This document shows positions 35,301 through 47,518 of a stretch of DNA of 64,000 bases, piece by piece. Made by a program: the position numbers and the translations under genes. Each line of letters opens with the position of its first letter. The first letter of the stretch is position 1. The notes beneath the pieces were generated by a model. It saw only the letters and a list, made by a program, of their open reading frames with translations, had not been told where the DNA came from and searched no databases. The DNA is taken from contig OY856187.1 in the NCBI GenBank assembly GCA_963693315.1, forward strand, positions 49,405,161 through 49,469,160, given 5' to 3'. The stretch comes from Diogma glabrata. Taxonomy: Eukaryota; Arthropoda; Insecta; Diptera; Cylindrotomidae.

Positions 35301-38300
35301 TATCGAAAAGTCCAGTTCTACACTGTACCACAAGACGAGATCACCTGCACGAGAAATGTAACATAAATGGTGACTAAAAAATAACCTATAGGCATGTTAT
35401 AAGGAACATCCTTCCAATGGCATAAGGAAAAGTGCAATATGCTATCTACATGATCTCAAAGACTCAGAGATGACCAAATCACTGAAAACATCGAGGGGCT
35501 TACAGATAAAACTAACTTAAAAATACTTTCGAGTTTTGATTGAATAGTCAAGACATAAAAAAATTGATACCACCCGCGGGACTAAATAATGAAGTCTATA
35601 TAGGAAGGCTGATTATATGATCGAGTTAGTGAAAATTGTGAGCTCCAATAAAAGAATGATTATAATCGCTTATTTGTTCTCTATAGTTGAAATGCCGTTG
35701 GAGAAACAGTTAATGTTTGGTTTCTTGTTTTGTGACACAGAATTGGAAGAAGTCTTGTGTAATATGTCAAATAAAATATTGTATGAATTATTGATTGTGA
35801 AGAAATTGTCGAGCATACATTTTAAATTTAATCAGACGAAAAACCGCAATAATTAAACACGTAAATTAGAATGATGTTAAATAATGTTTTACTTTTATTT
35901 ATGAAATCTGAAAATTCAATTTTCTTGCTTTCATTTCAAAGTGGTGTTGAATAATAATCTAAAACTAACTGCCGTACCCAACTCACTTGAAAGAATCGCG
36001 ATTTTATCAATTTATTTTTTACAACCACAATCTACTGTTATAAAAAATTAAACAAATCAATTTGATAGCAAAGTAATAAAAACAACTCACCATATTGTTT
36101 GTATCCTGCAATGTACATCCAGCCAACACTGACATTAAATTAATACCACCACATAAATCATTCTCATCACTTACAATTTTATAAATTTCATTTAATAATA
36201 AAATAAAATCTTGTTCATTTTTATTCTCGAATATAATATTCAGTAATTCAATATTTGTTGAATTAAATCTATCAATTTGATTATTCTTTTGAAAATCATT
36301 TGTATCTTGATTGATTACATCCATATTCAATTTATTTAAACTTTCCGCTTTCGTTCGAATAAATAGATTCCATAATTTTTGAGCAATTTTATCAAAATCC
36401 GTTAATTTGAAATACTGATTTGTTCTTAATAAATATAATGTATTGAATAAATGCGTAACGGATTTGTTATTTAATTCTAACGAATTTTTTAGATAAATTT
36501 TTATTAATTTTACCACCTCATCTGAATACTCTTTATAATTTTTATTTAGCTCAGAATAAATTTTTATTGCGTTTGAAAATCCATTTAATGTATTTTTCAT
36601 AAATTGTTTTTTATCATGATCTAATTTATCGCCATCGATTAGATATTGTTTTAAGTAATCGATTAGATTGTCGAGAAGATTTATCTTAACATCATTAAAC
36701 GATTTAACTAAATCCAATTGCTTTGGTGGAATTTTTATGGAAAGTAAACATTCAGCGATTATTAATAGTAATTCTAACCCAAAGTTGGTTTTATCATTTT
36801 TAAAAATTGTTATTATATTTTTTATTAAATCAATTTCGGTTTCTTTTCCATATTTCATTGATTCGTGGAGGAGCGGATAAAATACTGTTCGATAATTATC
36901 AATGTTTTTGAAGATTTGGATTAAAAATTCAATTCCGAATATTTTTATTGCTGCAGGTGTTTCACGGAGTTCTAATATACCTAAATTAGGAGAAATAGAA
37001 AAAAAAAATTTAGAATATTTCGACAACGATGGCATAGGAAATTATATCATGTATGTGCATTAGCGTAACCCATTTTGACCGCCCGAACCATTGAGCAACC
37101 AACATTAATGAAACAAACTACATTGGCGCCCAAAAAGGGACATCATCCTCAAAATTTAACTAATTTTAACTTTAATTTGGCAAGTATATTGTTTAGTTGT
37201 TTAAAGGTTCGAATAACAGCCTTAAGATTGAGTAATTGGATATTCGAAAGAACAGGCTTGAATCAAATAAGCAAACTATATTGGCGCCCAAAAAGGGAGA
37301 TCATCCTCAAGATTTAACTGATTTTAGCTTTAATTTAGTAAGTCTATTTTGAAATTGTTTCAAGGTTGCATGGACAGTCTTAAGTTTGAGTAGTTGGATT
37401 GCCGGCAGAACGGGTTTGAATCAAATAAGCAAACTACATTGGCGCCCAAAAAGGGACATCATCCTCAAGATTTAAATATTTTTTACTTTAATTTGTAAGT
37501 ATATTGTGGAGTTGTCTCAAGGTTCGAATAACAGCCTTAAGTTTGAGTAGTTGGGCATTCGAAACAACGGGTTTGAATCAAATAAACAAACTATATTGTC
37601 GCCCAAAAAGGGACATTATCCTCAAAATTTAACTGATTTTAACTTTAATTTAGTAAGTCTATTTTGGAATTGTTTCAAGGTTCGATGGACAGCCTTTGAT
37701 TTGAGTAGTTGAGTAGTTGGATATTCGAAAGAACGGGTTTAAATCAAATAAGCAAACTACATTGGCGCCCAAGAAGGGACATCATCCTCAAGATTTAACT
37801 GATTTTAACTTTAATTTAGAAAGTCTATTTTGGAATTTTGTTATGATGATGTATGTTATCAGTCGCGACTGTGTCTATTTACATTTTTTTTCCAACACAT
37901 AATTCGTAATAGTTGAAAACATGGAATACGAACGCATCGATTTCGATGTTTTCAATAATTATAAAAACGAGAATCTCACTAGCAATTGGATGAGTTGTCA
38001 TTTTTGGATTATACATGATACATGTTGTGACTTTTAAATACTCGTTGAGGAGCTGTGATATTAACGTTGGCTGTGATATTAATATTGGATGAGTTGTCAT
38101 TTTTAGATTATACATGATACATGTTATGACTTTTAAATACTAATTGAGGAGGTGTGATATTAACGTTGGCTGTGATATTAATGTTGGATGAGTTGTCATT
38201 TTGGATTATACATGATACATGTTGTGACTTTTAAATACTCGTTGAGGAGCTGTGATATTAACGTTGGCTGTGATATTAATGTTGGACGTTTTGTCATTTT

Positions 38301-41300
38301 TGGATTGTACATGGATGAGTTAGTCAGTTTTGATTATCCAGGGATGAGCTGTGAGATCAATGTGGATGATTTGTGAGTATAAATTAGAAAAAAACAAGTC
38401 AATGTTAATTTATTTGTGTTGTAATTAGAAAAAAAGTCATGAAATAATAAATAAAAAGAAAAGAAATTCATTGTTAATTGTGTTAGTATAAAATAAAATT
38501 TACAAAATGGAGTGTAATCTATAAACTTAAGGTTGACTCATTTTTTATAGTTTAACATAAAGAAATACGAAAGACCGCGTAATTAAAAGAAAATTATTCA
38601 ATATTAGTTATTTGTTTAGTTATAATAGTAAAATTTTAATCTCATCCGAGGACTAAGAAACGAAAATCAATTAGTTTATGTGATGTCTGTAGGATCTATA
38701 GTAATAATAAAAAAAACAAAATTAAATTATTTACGTTGTTTTGTTCCAAAAAGAAATAGGAATTGAAGGAACCCAATACATAACCTCAACAATCATGGTT
38801 TCGTTTTTTTTGAGTGTTTCTTTTTTTTGTGGTGTGGTGTGCGTCACTCATGACTGAGTTTATTTTTTTTTTAAATCGACTATCGGTAATATACAAACTG
38901 TTTAAAAGAAAAAGAAAAATTTTTACTATTGAGGTAAAGATTGTGAAAGAAGTTCATTAAACGTAAATCCTATAAATATTCAACGATCGTCCAAGCATTC
39001 TGGCGCAATAATTCCATCAATTTAACATCAATTCATGAATGTGGCTGATTACTACTGACTATATATTTCATGATTTTGGTTCAACAATCGCCTTGACATT
39101 CTTTTTGGCGCCACACATCTATCGATTTAACATCAATTCATGATTATTGCTGATTGTTACGGACTATACATTTCATGATTTTTGGTTCAACAACCGCCTT
39201 GACCTATCTTTTTTGTGCGCAACAATTCCATCGAATCGACAACCACTCATGATTATTGTTTATTGTTATGCTATGAATTTGGCTCAACTATAGCCATTTC
39301 AGTTCACACCATTACATCAATTTTTCAACGACGATTGATTGTATTTTGGGATTACCGTTCCACAATCGCCAGTGTAAGTTTAGCGCAAACAACACTAATC
39401 ATTTCCAGTAGTTAAGATACAAGTGATGATGGGTTGAGAATAAGGAAGGTGGAGAGGTTGGGTCTGCTAAAATCATGGGGTGAGTCATTTTCTTATATTA
39501 TATTATTATATATATGTTCTGGTATTTGTTTGGCCTTTAATCCTACCTAATATCTTACCAAAATATATTTAATAATGGGGTGTTCGTGACGGTCGCGGCT
39601 TCATCATTGAGGGTCGCCAGAGTCTCTCTTTTGCACTTTTCTCTTTGTTTCTGAACTGCATGACTTTCGAAATACGCGCACACTGTTTATTTGTGCTGGG
39701 GTGGCAGGTTTATTTTCTCAAACCCACATGCTGAAGCTAGTTCAGGGTTATTAACCTCGCTAGGTGCGCGGCCGTCCTCTACTGTTCCATTTGTATTTCC
39801 AATGGATCCAGTTTTCCATTACAGTTTCAAGGTTCGGTGGGTAGTCTTAAGTTTGAGTAGTTGGATTGTCGGCAGAACGGGTTTGAATCAAAAAGGCAAA
39901 CTACATTGGCGCCCAAAAAGGGACATCATCCTCAATCTCTAACTGATTTTATCTTTCATTTAGTAAGTCTATTTTAGAATTGTTTTACAGTTCGATAGAC
40001 AGTCTAAAGTTTGAGGAGTTGGATTTTCGCAAGAAAGGTTTGCTTCCTAATAAAAAATAAACAATACTTCGTTTGATTTAACTATTCAGTAAGAATACCG
40101 AACGCTGCTTTAACCAAATAACTAAAAATTGATTGCCATTTTAGCAGATCAGAAAGTGTCTAAGTTTATGGTGAAGTTTTACAAAGTCATGCTAGATTGC
40201 AACAGAACTGAGACTAGAACCAAAATAAACAAAAATGAATTTACGAAGAACTCGTAGGACTTATCTCCAACATTTTTCTTATATTGTCCCAGAAACCCAG
40301 TTACTTATCTAAACAACAAATAATTAAAAAATAAATATTAAAAAATATTAAACTTATAACTTACTTTTAAAGAATTCCAAACAGACATCCATTAGTTCCT
40401 TATCCTCAGTCGCTTTTGTGTCCATAAATACAATCAAATTCAGACAAAACAAAATGTTTTTAATATCTCTGGTTAAATTTAATATTGGTAATTTCTTAAT
40501 TAATTGAAAACTCTTTAGAAATCGTAACCTATCTACTTTTTTCAGTTTTATCATCTCTCCATTTAAATTTTCGGAATTTTTGATCAAATCAACTAAATAC
40601 TTTGTGATCGTTATCAAATCTTTAGTTTCATAAATATGATTGAAATTAATTTTATTTGATAAAATATCCTTTTTCGTGTTGAATGATGTTGTTATATATT
40701 TAAATAGATTTATAGAAAATATATTTATAAATTCATGATTTTCATATAAATTTTCATTAATAAAAAAATTATTTTCATTCTCATCAGTTTCCATAATTTT
40801 TAATAATATTGTATCAATAATTTTGACTTTTTCATCACGATTAAGATTTTCAATAAACCATAAATTCGTTGCATTATCGTTTAATATAAATTCCAATTGA
40901 TCAGATTCTGTTAGAGTTGATTTTAATAGATTGCCTGAAATATCTAATCTTTTTTTCGTTGGAATAAATAGCACTTCTGATCGTAGTTTTTGTAATTTCA
41001 ATAAATTGATATTTTTTTTACATTCAAACTCACCAAAATTTATAATTCTTTGTTCGATCAATATCCATTCATCTTGTGATAAATATTCATGAATTGTTTT
41101 AGATTTTACACGAAAATCAATTGTGTCACTTTCAATAATTTGATTATTTGTTTTTGGATTTAATGAATCGGGATAGTAAAACCATAATAGTAAATCAAAA
41201 TTTCCAACAATATAACAGATTTGCAAAAAGTTATTCATCAAACGCGGTGTATGCTCCAAGTTAAATAATTTTGTTGCAAAATCTTTTAAAAATAATTTCA

Positions 41301-42953
41301 CCTCATTTTGAAGTTTATCAATTTTGTCCGGAAATTTATAATAATTTTCAAGAACTCTTGTTCCACTGTAATAGTAGCATAGGAACGATGTTAGAAAATC
41401 AATAAAAAATAGTAAATTTTCATCAATTTGTTGTTCGTTTGTTGTTGTTTGAATATTATTTATATTTTTTTTAAAATCAAATAAAATTGTTTGCCAAACA
41501 CTTAACGATAGATTGGTAACTAAAGATGCTATAGAATTTATGATTTTTGTTCCAATAATTTTTGTTGGCCATGCAAATTCGATTTCCGACCAATTTAATG
41601 ATAACGAACCTGTTCGACAGCTATCATTCATATTGAAATTTTGATCAGAATTAAATTCTGATAATAATAAATTAAAATAATTTTCGTTTTTATCTAACGA
41701 ATTTTCATCAATTTTCAATTCATTATTTCCAACAGCAATCGATTTTCTTTTTAATTTTCGTGATAATTTATTGTTTTTCAAATATATATCAATGTGTTCC
41801 GTTAATTTAACTATGAACATTTTTGTCTGATATAATTTAGTAAACATATCGATAATCAATATTAAAAATTCATAATATTTGTTCTGTAGCTCTAAATTAG
41901 TTTTCTTTTTAAACATAAACATAATAATATATTCATAAATATTTTTATTTATGAATATTGGATTAAATTTAATTAAACTACACAACAATGTTAACACCTC
42001 CAACGGATATTTATCATGATTTTCCTCGATAATTTCTTTTATTAAATTGTTTTCTGTTATTTCAATACTTATATTATATTTCATTAATAAATTTATAACA
42101 TAATTTAATAATAATATTTCTTTACTTTTATTATCAAATAATTTATTATCAAATTGTTTTTCATTGAAAAAAAGTTGTCCAAATTCATTTTTTAAATTTA
42201 TCGAAAATATATCTGTACTGAAATAGTTATGAATTGTTAGAAGAACTATATAGTTTGGAAATTTATGTTTATTTTCCAATAAAAAATTTATTAATTTATT
42301 TGTACGATCAATATCACTCATAAATATAATAAATATATCTAGATATTTATCATAAATATTTATAGATTTATGTTTTAAAAGAAAATAGAATTCGGTGAGC
42401 GGAACATAAATACTATCAACATATTTTTGATTGAAACCAGTGGTTTTTGACATGAGTTTTGAATATTCTCGAAAATGTTCTAATAATTTACAAATATTTG
42501 TTTCCTCTTCGATATCGATAGATTTTATTTTTTTACTATTTAAATAATCGTTATAATATTGTAATAAGTTCCCAATAAATGAAATAAATATATCAACATT
42601 ATTTTTATAAAAATTCCACATTGAAGTGTGATGAAATAATATCAGCATACAATTAATTATACCTTTCTTCGGTTTTCTCGAAACATGATGTTTTACTTGT
42701 TCGATAAACGATTGAATTAGTTTTGTTTTAATAACTGCTGATATTGAATTTGAAGAGTAATTTAATTTTAAGAAATTGATAATTATATCAATATTATGTT
42801 TATCATGAATTTGTTCAATATTTTCAATTAAATATTCCATTATAATTTCATATTTTGATAGTAACACAAAGTCAATGGAGTTCCATACTTTTATACCAAA
42901 TGTTAAATTTTCGACAAACGTTTTCTCGGGACGGCGAAGCCATGTTTTTAATT
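32314..42953 (-). CDS. Probable URB2-like ribosome biogenesis protein, 5' end missing
   Basis: Three exons are seen on the minus strand: 42953-40365, 36980-36091 and 33039-32314. The splice sites are in phase (FFK-S-ILELRETP at the first join, NNM-IFSEF at the second), giving about 1,400 residues. The protein is rich in helices, lysine, asparagine and isoleucine. The C-terminus reads LNPAIKTHFTNICYSLISIC, then SGDAGRKVSENLVKEYEKYR, the pattern of the Urb2/Npa2 C-terminal domain. In yeast and human this nucleolar protein acts in early 60S subunit assembly (human about 1,524 aa). The first seen exon starts at ELKTWLRRPE with two bases of a split codon, so at least one upstream exon is missing. 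Introns of 3.05 and 3.4 kb hold transposon and satellite debris. The identification rests mainly on the C-terminus. Confidence 0.65.
33290..35500 (+). pseudogene. Two Jockey-type LINE relics in URB2 intron, antisense
   Basis: The first fragment (33290-34180) has YEDDITII, WLTERDLELSANKST, MRRIQTRNNLLKFLA and STLAQLDQRY, the C-terminal half of a Jockey-type reverse transcriptase. The second (34180-35500) restarts further upstream in the same protein. It reads FKPGKLEEKVKSYKPVAKLV, AFDSVAPC, MCNYLRGCQIYV, TSYADECT and a further copy of the LSIEKSSSTLY motif. Stops and frameshifts are dense. The two therefore overlap in protein coverage and come from two insertions or a tandem duplication. Both run opposite to the URB2 gene that contains them. 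Confidence 0.65.
37050..37850 (+). repeat. Five tandem ~158-bp units with a TTGGCGCCC motif
   Basis: TTGGCGCCCAAAAAGGGA (one copy has TTGTCGCCC) starts at 37123, 37281, 37439, 37596 and 37762. Each copy is followed by CATCATCCTCAA and preceded by a GGGTTTGAATCAAATAAGCA block. TGGCGCCC is complementary to the 3' end of tRNA-Lys and serves as the primer-binding site in many LTR retroelements. Confidence 0.8.
37988..38380 (+). repeat. 99-bp tandem repeat, about four units
   Basis: GGATGAGTTGTCATT begins at 37988, 38087 and 38186, and a diverged unit begins at 38284. Within each unit, CTGTGATATTAA is itself repeated. Confidence 0.8.
38981..39790 (+). repeat. ~101-bp tandem units and dispersed family copy 3
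   Basis: Units begin with CAACAATCGCC-like sequence at 38981, 39082, 39188 and 39284 and carry a GGCGC(A/C)A motif and ATTCATGATT. They run into GGAAGGTGG and TGGGGTGAGT (39443-39486), then a block with GGTCGCCAGAGTCTC and CTCGCTAGGTGCGCGG. This part is shared with 10971-12110, and 1560-1870 shares the first part. Confidence 0.55.
39830..40010 (+). repeat. Isolated sixth copy of the 158-bp unit
   Basis: TTGGCGCCCAAAAAGGGA at 39906 with the same flanks as the array at 37050-37850 (GGCAGAACGGGTTTGAATCA upstream, CATCATCCTCAA downstream). Confidence 0.75.
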
Positions 42954-43381
42954 CTGAAAATAAAAATTAAAATATTGAATTAAAACGGACGTATAACTTG
43001 AAATTAGATTCACTAGTACAATTGTATTCAAACTATTTTCAACACATACAGGAACGGCTTCGTTAGGACAAATTTTAAAGTATTCAAAAAAATATTACAA
43101 TTATTTAAACACTACACAAACTACTAGGATATACTGATTCCATTCCCTTACAAAAGCTTTCTATGTTTCATTATGTAAACATTATGTGTAAGCAATTACC
43201 ACCGGGAATTCTATATACAAAAAAAAACTTATTGAGGCGGTATGACTCATTCTTGAATAACCATGTCTGTCTACTATTGTGTTTTGGTATTGTTAATAAA
43301 AAAGTAAGTGCCATTAGGTTACTTCAAGAAAAGCCCATTTTTTAAAAAACAAAATTCCTGACAATTGTATTTCTCCTACAA
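42954..43381. other. Upstream flank of the first URB2 exon found
   Basis: Expected to hold the intron before the 42953 acceptor. No convincing first coding exon was located here or further upstream. Confidence 0.3.
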
Positions 43382-44227
43382 GGACATTCTATGTGAAACC
43401 AACCAAAAATTTTCAATTTTCAACTTCACCATTTTACATTTTTATGAAACTTACAAAAATCATTTGCCATGATTATTCAAGTAAAAAACTGCATTCAAAA
43501 TATTTTTATATATCCCTCAAAATATTTTTATATATCCCACACTGAAATTTTCAGAATTTCTTTAATATCTAGAAAAATATGTCTTGTTCAAAATTTAAAA
43601 CAAAACGCTATCCTTGATTTTTGAAAAAAAGTTTTTAGAGATTTTCAAAAAAAAGGTTTCGTACACAACGTAGGCATATCATATGAAACCCCATATAAAG
43701 CTCTTTAAAATAATCTAGCAGCTCTCTATGTTTTATACAACCTGAGATATTTGAAATTGAAACAATACAGATGAACCCTAAAATGACGATATTCCAAAAT
43801 TTTCAAAATACACAAAAACGCAATAAGATAAAAAAAGAAGGCAGTTAAGGACTGCCGACAGAAGTGAAAACTTAAAACTGTGAAATAGCTGTATTTTTTT
43901 GTATCTTCCAATTCTTGTAGCATCGCAAATTAAAATTTCAGAATGTTTAAATTAAAATCATTAAAATTATTCTGGGTTTCACATCTATCAGCATTCCAAG
44001 CAACTATTATATACATTTTTATATTTAAAATAATCAAAACATATCATATAAAAATTTGCGTCTATCAACACCTTAGAAAGCATGTTGTTGTGGGACCTTG
44101 TTCTTAAAAGTTTTTCATGTGTTATTGTGACACACCTTGTAATTTCTACTACCAAACACTTTTTATTTTAAAAAAAATAGCGCATCATCAAAGAATATTC
44201 CATAACTTAGAGTAAGGGTATAACGAT

Positions 44228-44459
44228 ACTTAGCCGATAGTGATTTGCAAACAACAATGCGCAATTTACTTAGCTTTCCGCAGGAAGATTTGTAAAATTT
44301 AAAATTGTTGATTTATGGGTGTGACAACCACGCGTACTTTAGGACTAAAGTACGCGTGGTTGTCACACCCATAAATCAACAATTTTAAATTTTACAAATC
44401 TTCCTGCGGAAAGCTAAGTAAATTGCGCATTGTTGTTTGCAAATCACTATCGGCTAAGT
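44228..44459. repeat. Perfect 115-bp palindrome with 2-bp spacer
   Basis: Positions 44228-44342 and 44345-44459 are exact inverted copies separated by GA (44343-44344). The centre reads ACTTTAG-GA-CTAAAGT and the outer ends read ACTTAGCCGATAGTG. It could extrude as a cruciform or hairpin. Confidence 0.9.
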
Positions 44460-45260
44460 GCCACCATTTTTAATTAGTTTATTTATCATGATTGCCATCC
44501 ATGTTTAATCATACATAAGCTATGCTTCTTTGTATAGAATTTATGCGATATCCGTCTCGTAATTGTGAGCTTTGAAGCGATATAATCGATGTTATTAAGT
44601 ATCAAGTTACAAGTATTAAGTTTTCACTTAATTTTAGAAACATGTATTACATACAATTCCCAACCAACAACATATTTGGTGAAGATGATAAAATTTGTAA
44701 CATCATGATCTGTTAAATTCCAATACATATAATTTTGATATACAAATGTAATTGTTTCAGGTTATACTATCTGTGTTACGTTATTTTTGATCGCATAAAA
44801 ATTATGTTCAACAAAAAAACATTGATCATAATTAAAAAGCAAATTAAGTGTACACAACAACTTCCCAAATTTTCATGATGATTAATGTATTAATGCATAA
44901 AGGACAAACACATACTTTCAATTTTATATATATTCAATATTAATTTAGCTCGAATGCAAATTGCAAAAGACAGTAGCAATATAATTTTAAGAAACTGCAT
45001 TATAGATCAATTTTTTAAAATTCGTAAAAAGAAATGTTTATTATTTTTATGAATTCATGAATAAAGAAAAAACAATTTTAATGGTATTTAATAAAAATTT
45101 AAAAAAATAATAAAAAAATATGTACCACACCGAGAATTGAACTCACGACCTACGTATCATCAGTCGAGCGCGATCCACATCGCAATTTAAAACGCTAAGA
45201 AATGATAGATGTATTTCATATTTAAAAAAATATTTTTTTGTTCTTCAAAAATGCATATTA
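44435..45260 (-). repeat. Dispersed repeat with tRNA-like B box, copy 1
   Basis: Shares most of its length with 47519-48080. On the minus strand a tRNA-like stretch at about 45120-45185 reads GATCGCGCTCGACTGATGAT, then GTCGTGAGTTCAATTCTCGG (B-box-like), then runs into the AT-rich body. A SINE-like origin is possible but not shown. Confidence 0.5.
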
Positions 45261-45456
45261 AAAATGGTTACGCGAATATATAAATTTTACCTCATACAAA
45301 ATTGCATAACGCGGCTAAAGAAGTTTTCACTTCAAAAATTTTGAAAACAGTTTTTTACTTGTATAATCATAGCAAATGATTTCTGTAAATTTCATGAAAA
45401 TCTAAAATGGTCGGGTTGAGTGACTGGTTGGTTTCACATGGAATTTCACCCTACAA

Positions 45457-46330
45457 TCATTTATTAAAAACTAAACTGTTTTTCTTCTCTTTTTGTAGTT
45501 AAATATTTACTTTGATCTAGGACCTAGGTAATAATTTTTGGTTTAAGAAAAATAAATTGTAGAGACGATAAACTGAACGATTTTATAAGAATAGTAGCAC
45601 TAACCTCCACCTAAGCCTGTTTGGAAAAATCTCATCTGATTTCTTTTTTTTTCTTAAATTGTTTAACATCATTTGCCCCTATGTTCCTATTCTCTAACTT
45701 GTTTTAAATTCACAATGTGAATTTGAACAGTCGCCAACAGCTAGCTTTTTGACTGCGCCATATTCGTGACTATCACCTTTTATTCGTCTCACTTAAGCTG
45801 CTCCCATTTTCACTTTTATTAAATAGTCGATTTCGTTCAACTGTCTGTTTATTTCAACTTTCAAGCAGTTTGCTATCTCTTTGACTTGTAGGTTTAAGAG
45901 ATACTCCTGCGTTGCGCTTTTTGACTTTATTTCAAAAATGACTTCATCTATTATGTTTGCCAATAACACTTGTTCTATATCTATATCTCAGCGATCCGTT
46001 TTCCTTCTTTATCAGCGCATCTAGAGTTGGGATTTCCCGGAAGTTCGGGATTTCCCGAAAAAATTCTCGAGATATCGAGAAAATTTAAAATGAACTTCTA
46101 TAAAATCTTAAAACCAGTGTAAAATCAAAGAAATCCCAAAACTATATGATTGACGCTTTTGCGACACAAAATTGTCCTAATTTTGAGTCGATGTTGACTT
46201 AATTGTGTTAAGTTCAGACCCCGATCAGTCTTTAAACGATTTGCGTTTGCTGTTTACTTTTTTACATACACTTTGTTTTTAAACGACGAAAACATTGATT
46301 TGAACATATTTTGAATCAATTTTGTGAAGT
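45457..46330. other. Intergenic with an orphan open stretch
   Basis: A stop-free 62-codon minus-strand stretch at about 45785-45975 (EIKSKSATQEYLLNL, EINRQLNEIDYLIKV) has no ATG near its start and is unrecognised. At 46022 TAGAGTTGGGATTTCCCGG and its echo TTCGGGATTTCCCG look like a hAT-type terminus, without a partner end found. Confidence 0.3.
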
Positions 46331-46334
46331 TCAC

Positions 46335-46485
46335 ATATTGGCGACTAAGGGCTTCGATAGTACCATCGTGCTTCTCAAGATGGACGGGTCTACGCCCCAG
46401 AAGCACTCGGAACTCGATTCCGACCAAGGACCATCACAAAAATTTCGACGAAAGGTGCAAATCCGACGCTCCATTTTGTTTTTTT
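46335..46485 (+). pseudogene. 3' end of an RTE-like LINE
   Basis: Matches 51670-51765: GGGTCTACGCCC, GAAG(C/T)ACTCGGAAC, TTCCGACCAAG and TTTCGACGAAAGG. The latter is the 3' tail of the RTE-like relic at 50880-51780, so this is probably a 5'-truncated copy. Confidence 0.5.
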
Positions 46486-46669
46486 TTATTAATTAGTTAG
46501 ACATGTTTAGCACACTAAATATGAAATATTCATTATTCAGACTTTTTGAATATCCGAAAATACAATGTCAACTATAAAGGAAGGAGGTGAGGAAAATGGA
46601 AGGAATGATAACTATACTATATATACTAATTGTTGGGATAACTATACTAATTGTTTTAAATGATGATGG

Positions 46670-47515
46670 TCATTTTCTTTAAATGCCTGAGGGGAAAATT
46701 TATTGGGAAATACAGAGGAGGGCATTAAGTTCCACAATTTGGCCACTCTATTAAAATAGTCGTTCTGGAAGGACACAGTTCTACAACGAGGTATTTTTAC
46801 AGCAAATGGATGAGATAACTCGGTAGCTCTTGTTTGTCGATTATACTGCGCACAAGATGGAAGGATATTTTGAATTTCCTCAGAGGAGAATTCGCTAAAG
46901 CTATATTTAAATTAGATTGACAATTCAGCCACATTTCTTCTGTGCTGGAGTGAATCAAGCTAGTTCGTTAGTTCGGTATTACCAATCAACCATATTGCTT
47001 TTCTCTGTACAGAGTCTAGACATTTTATTGTTGACTGACAAGCACCTCCCCAAACATGACAGCAGTATTCCATACATGGACGAATAAAGGACTTGAAGAT
47101 TAGCAAATTTTGATCGGGATTGAAATACTTTTTACATCGACTCAGGAATCCTAATTTTTGCATTGCAGATTTAGCGAGGTGGAACATGTTTATTCCATTT
47201 CAGGTTATTTTGAATATTCACTCCCAGAAGTCTAACTGATTCAACCTCACGCAATTACTCATGGTTTATCTTAATAGGGAAGTTTTTATGTTGCTCTATT
47301 CGTGAAAGACGGCATAGTTTCGTTTTGGTTGGATTAAATGAAACAAGATTACGATCACCCCATTTCATTATACAATCCAGGTATTTGTTGATAGAATCAA
47401 TTAGCAGCTCTCTCAGTGGTAGCTGCAGTATGAGATCGAAATTTAGGAGATGCATGTGATGCATGCAATGTGCTGTCATCAGCGACACTATGGATTGGGT
47501 GCACTATGGAAATAA
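46670..47515 (-). pseudogene. CR1/Jockey-type LINE, reverse transcriptase C-terminal part
   Basis: The minus strand matches the C-terminal third of the intact LINE at 13633-16572: SADD-like start, DCIMKWGDRNLVSFNPTKTK, then HLAKSAMQKLGFLSRCKKYF. FIRPCMEYCCHVWGGA and CRTVSFQNDYFNRVAKLWN follow. Frameshifts and stops interrupt it. It is clearly diverged, so it belongs to a related subfamily and not to the same recent burst. Its upstream end abuts the repeat at 47519. Confidence 0.75.
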
Positions 47516-47518
47516 GCC

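Larger units (their letters stand above)
43382..45449. mobile_element. 2.07-kb non-autonomous element with ~110-bp inverted ends
   Basis: The left end (43382 on) and the reverse complement of the right end (45449 back) share ATGTGAAACCAACC, CATGAAA-like, ATCATTTGC(C/T)ATGATTAT and CAAGTAAAAAACTG in order over about 110 bp. CCTACAA flanks both ends (43375-43381 and 45450-45456). No transposase was recognised inside. The interior holds a 3' piece of the 17851-18232 retroposon (44060-44175), a perfect palindrome (44228-44459) and a repeat shared with 47521-48070. Confidence 0.6.

Noticed and set aside
45120..45190. Functional tRNA on the minus strand
   Set aside because: Only B-box-like and partial anticodon-arm sequence; acceptor and D arms do not pair.
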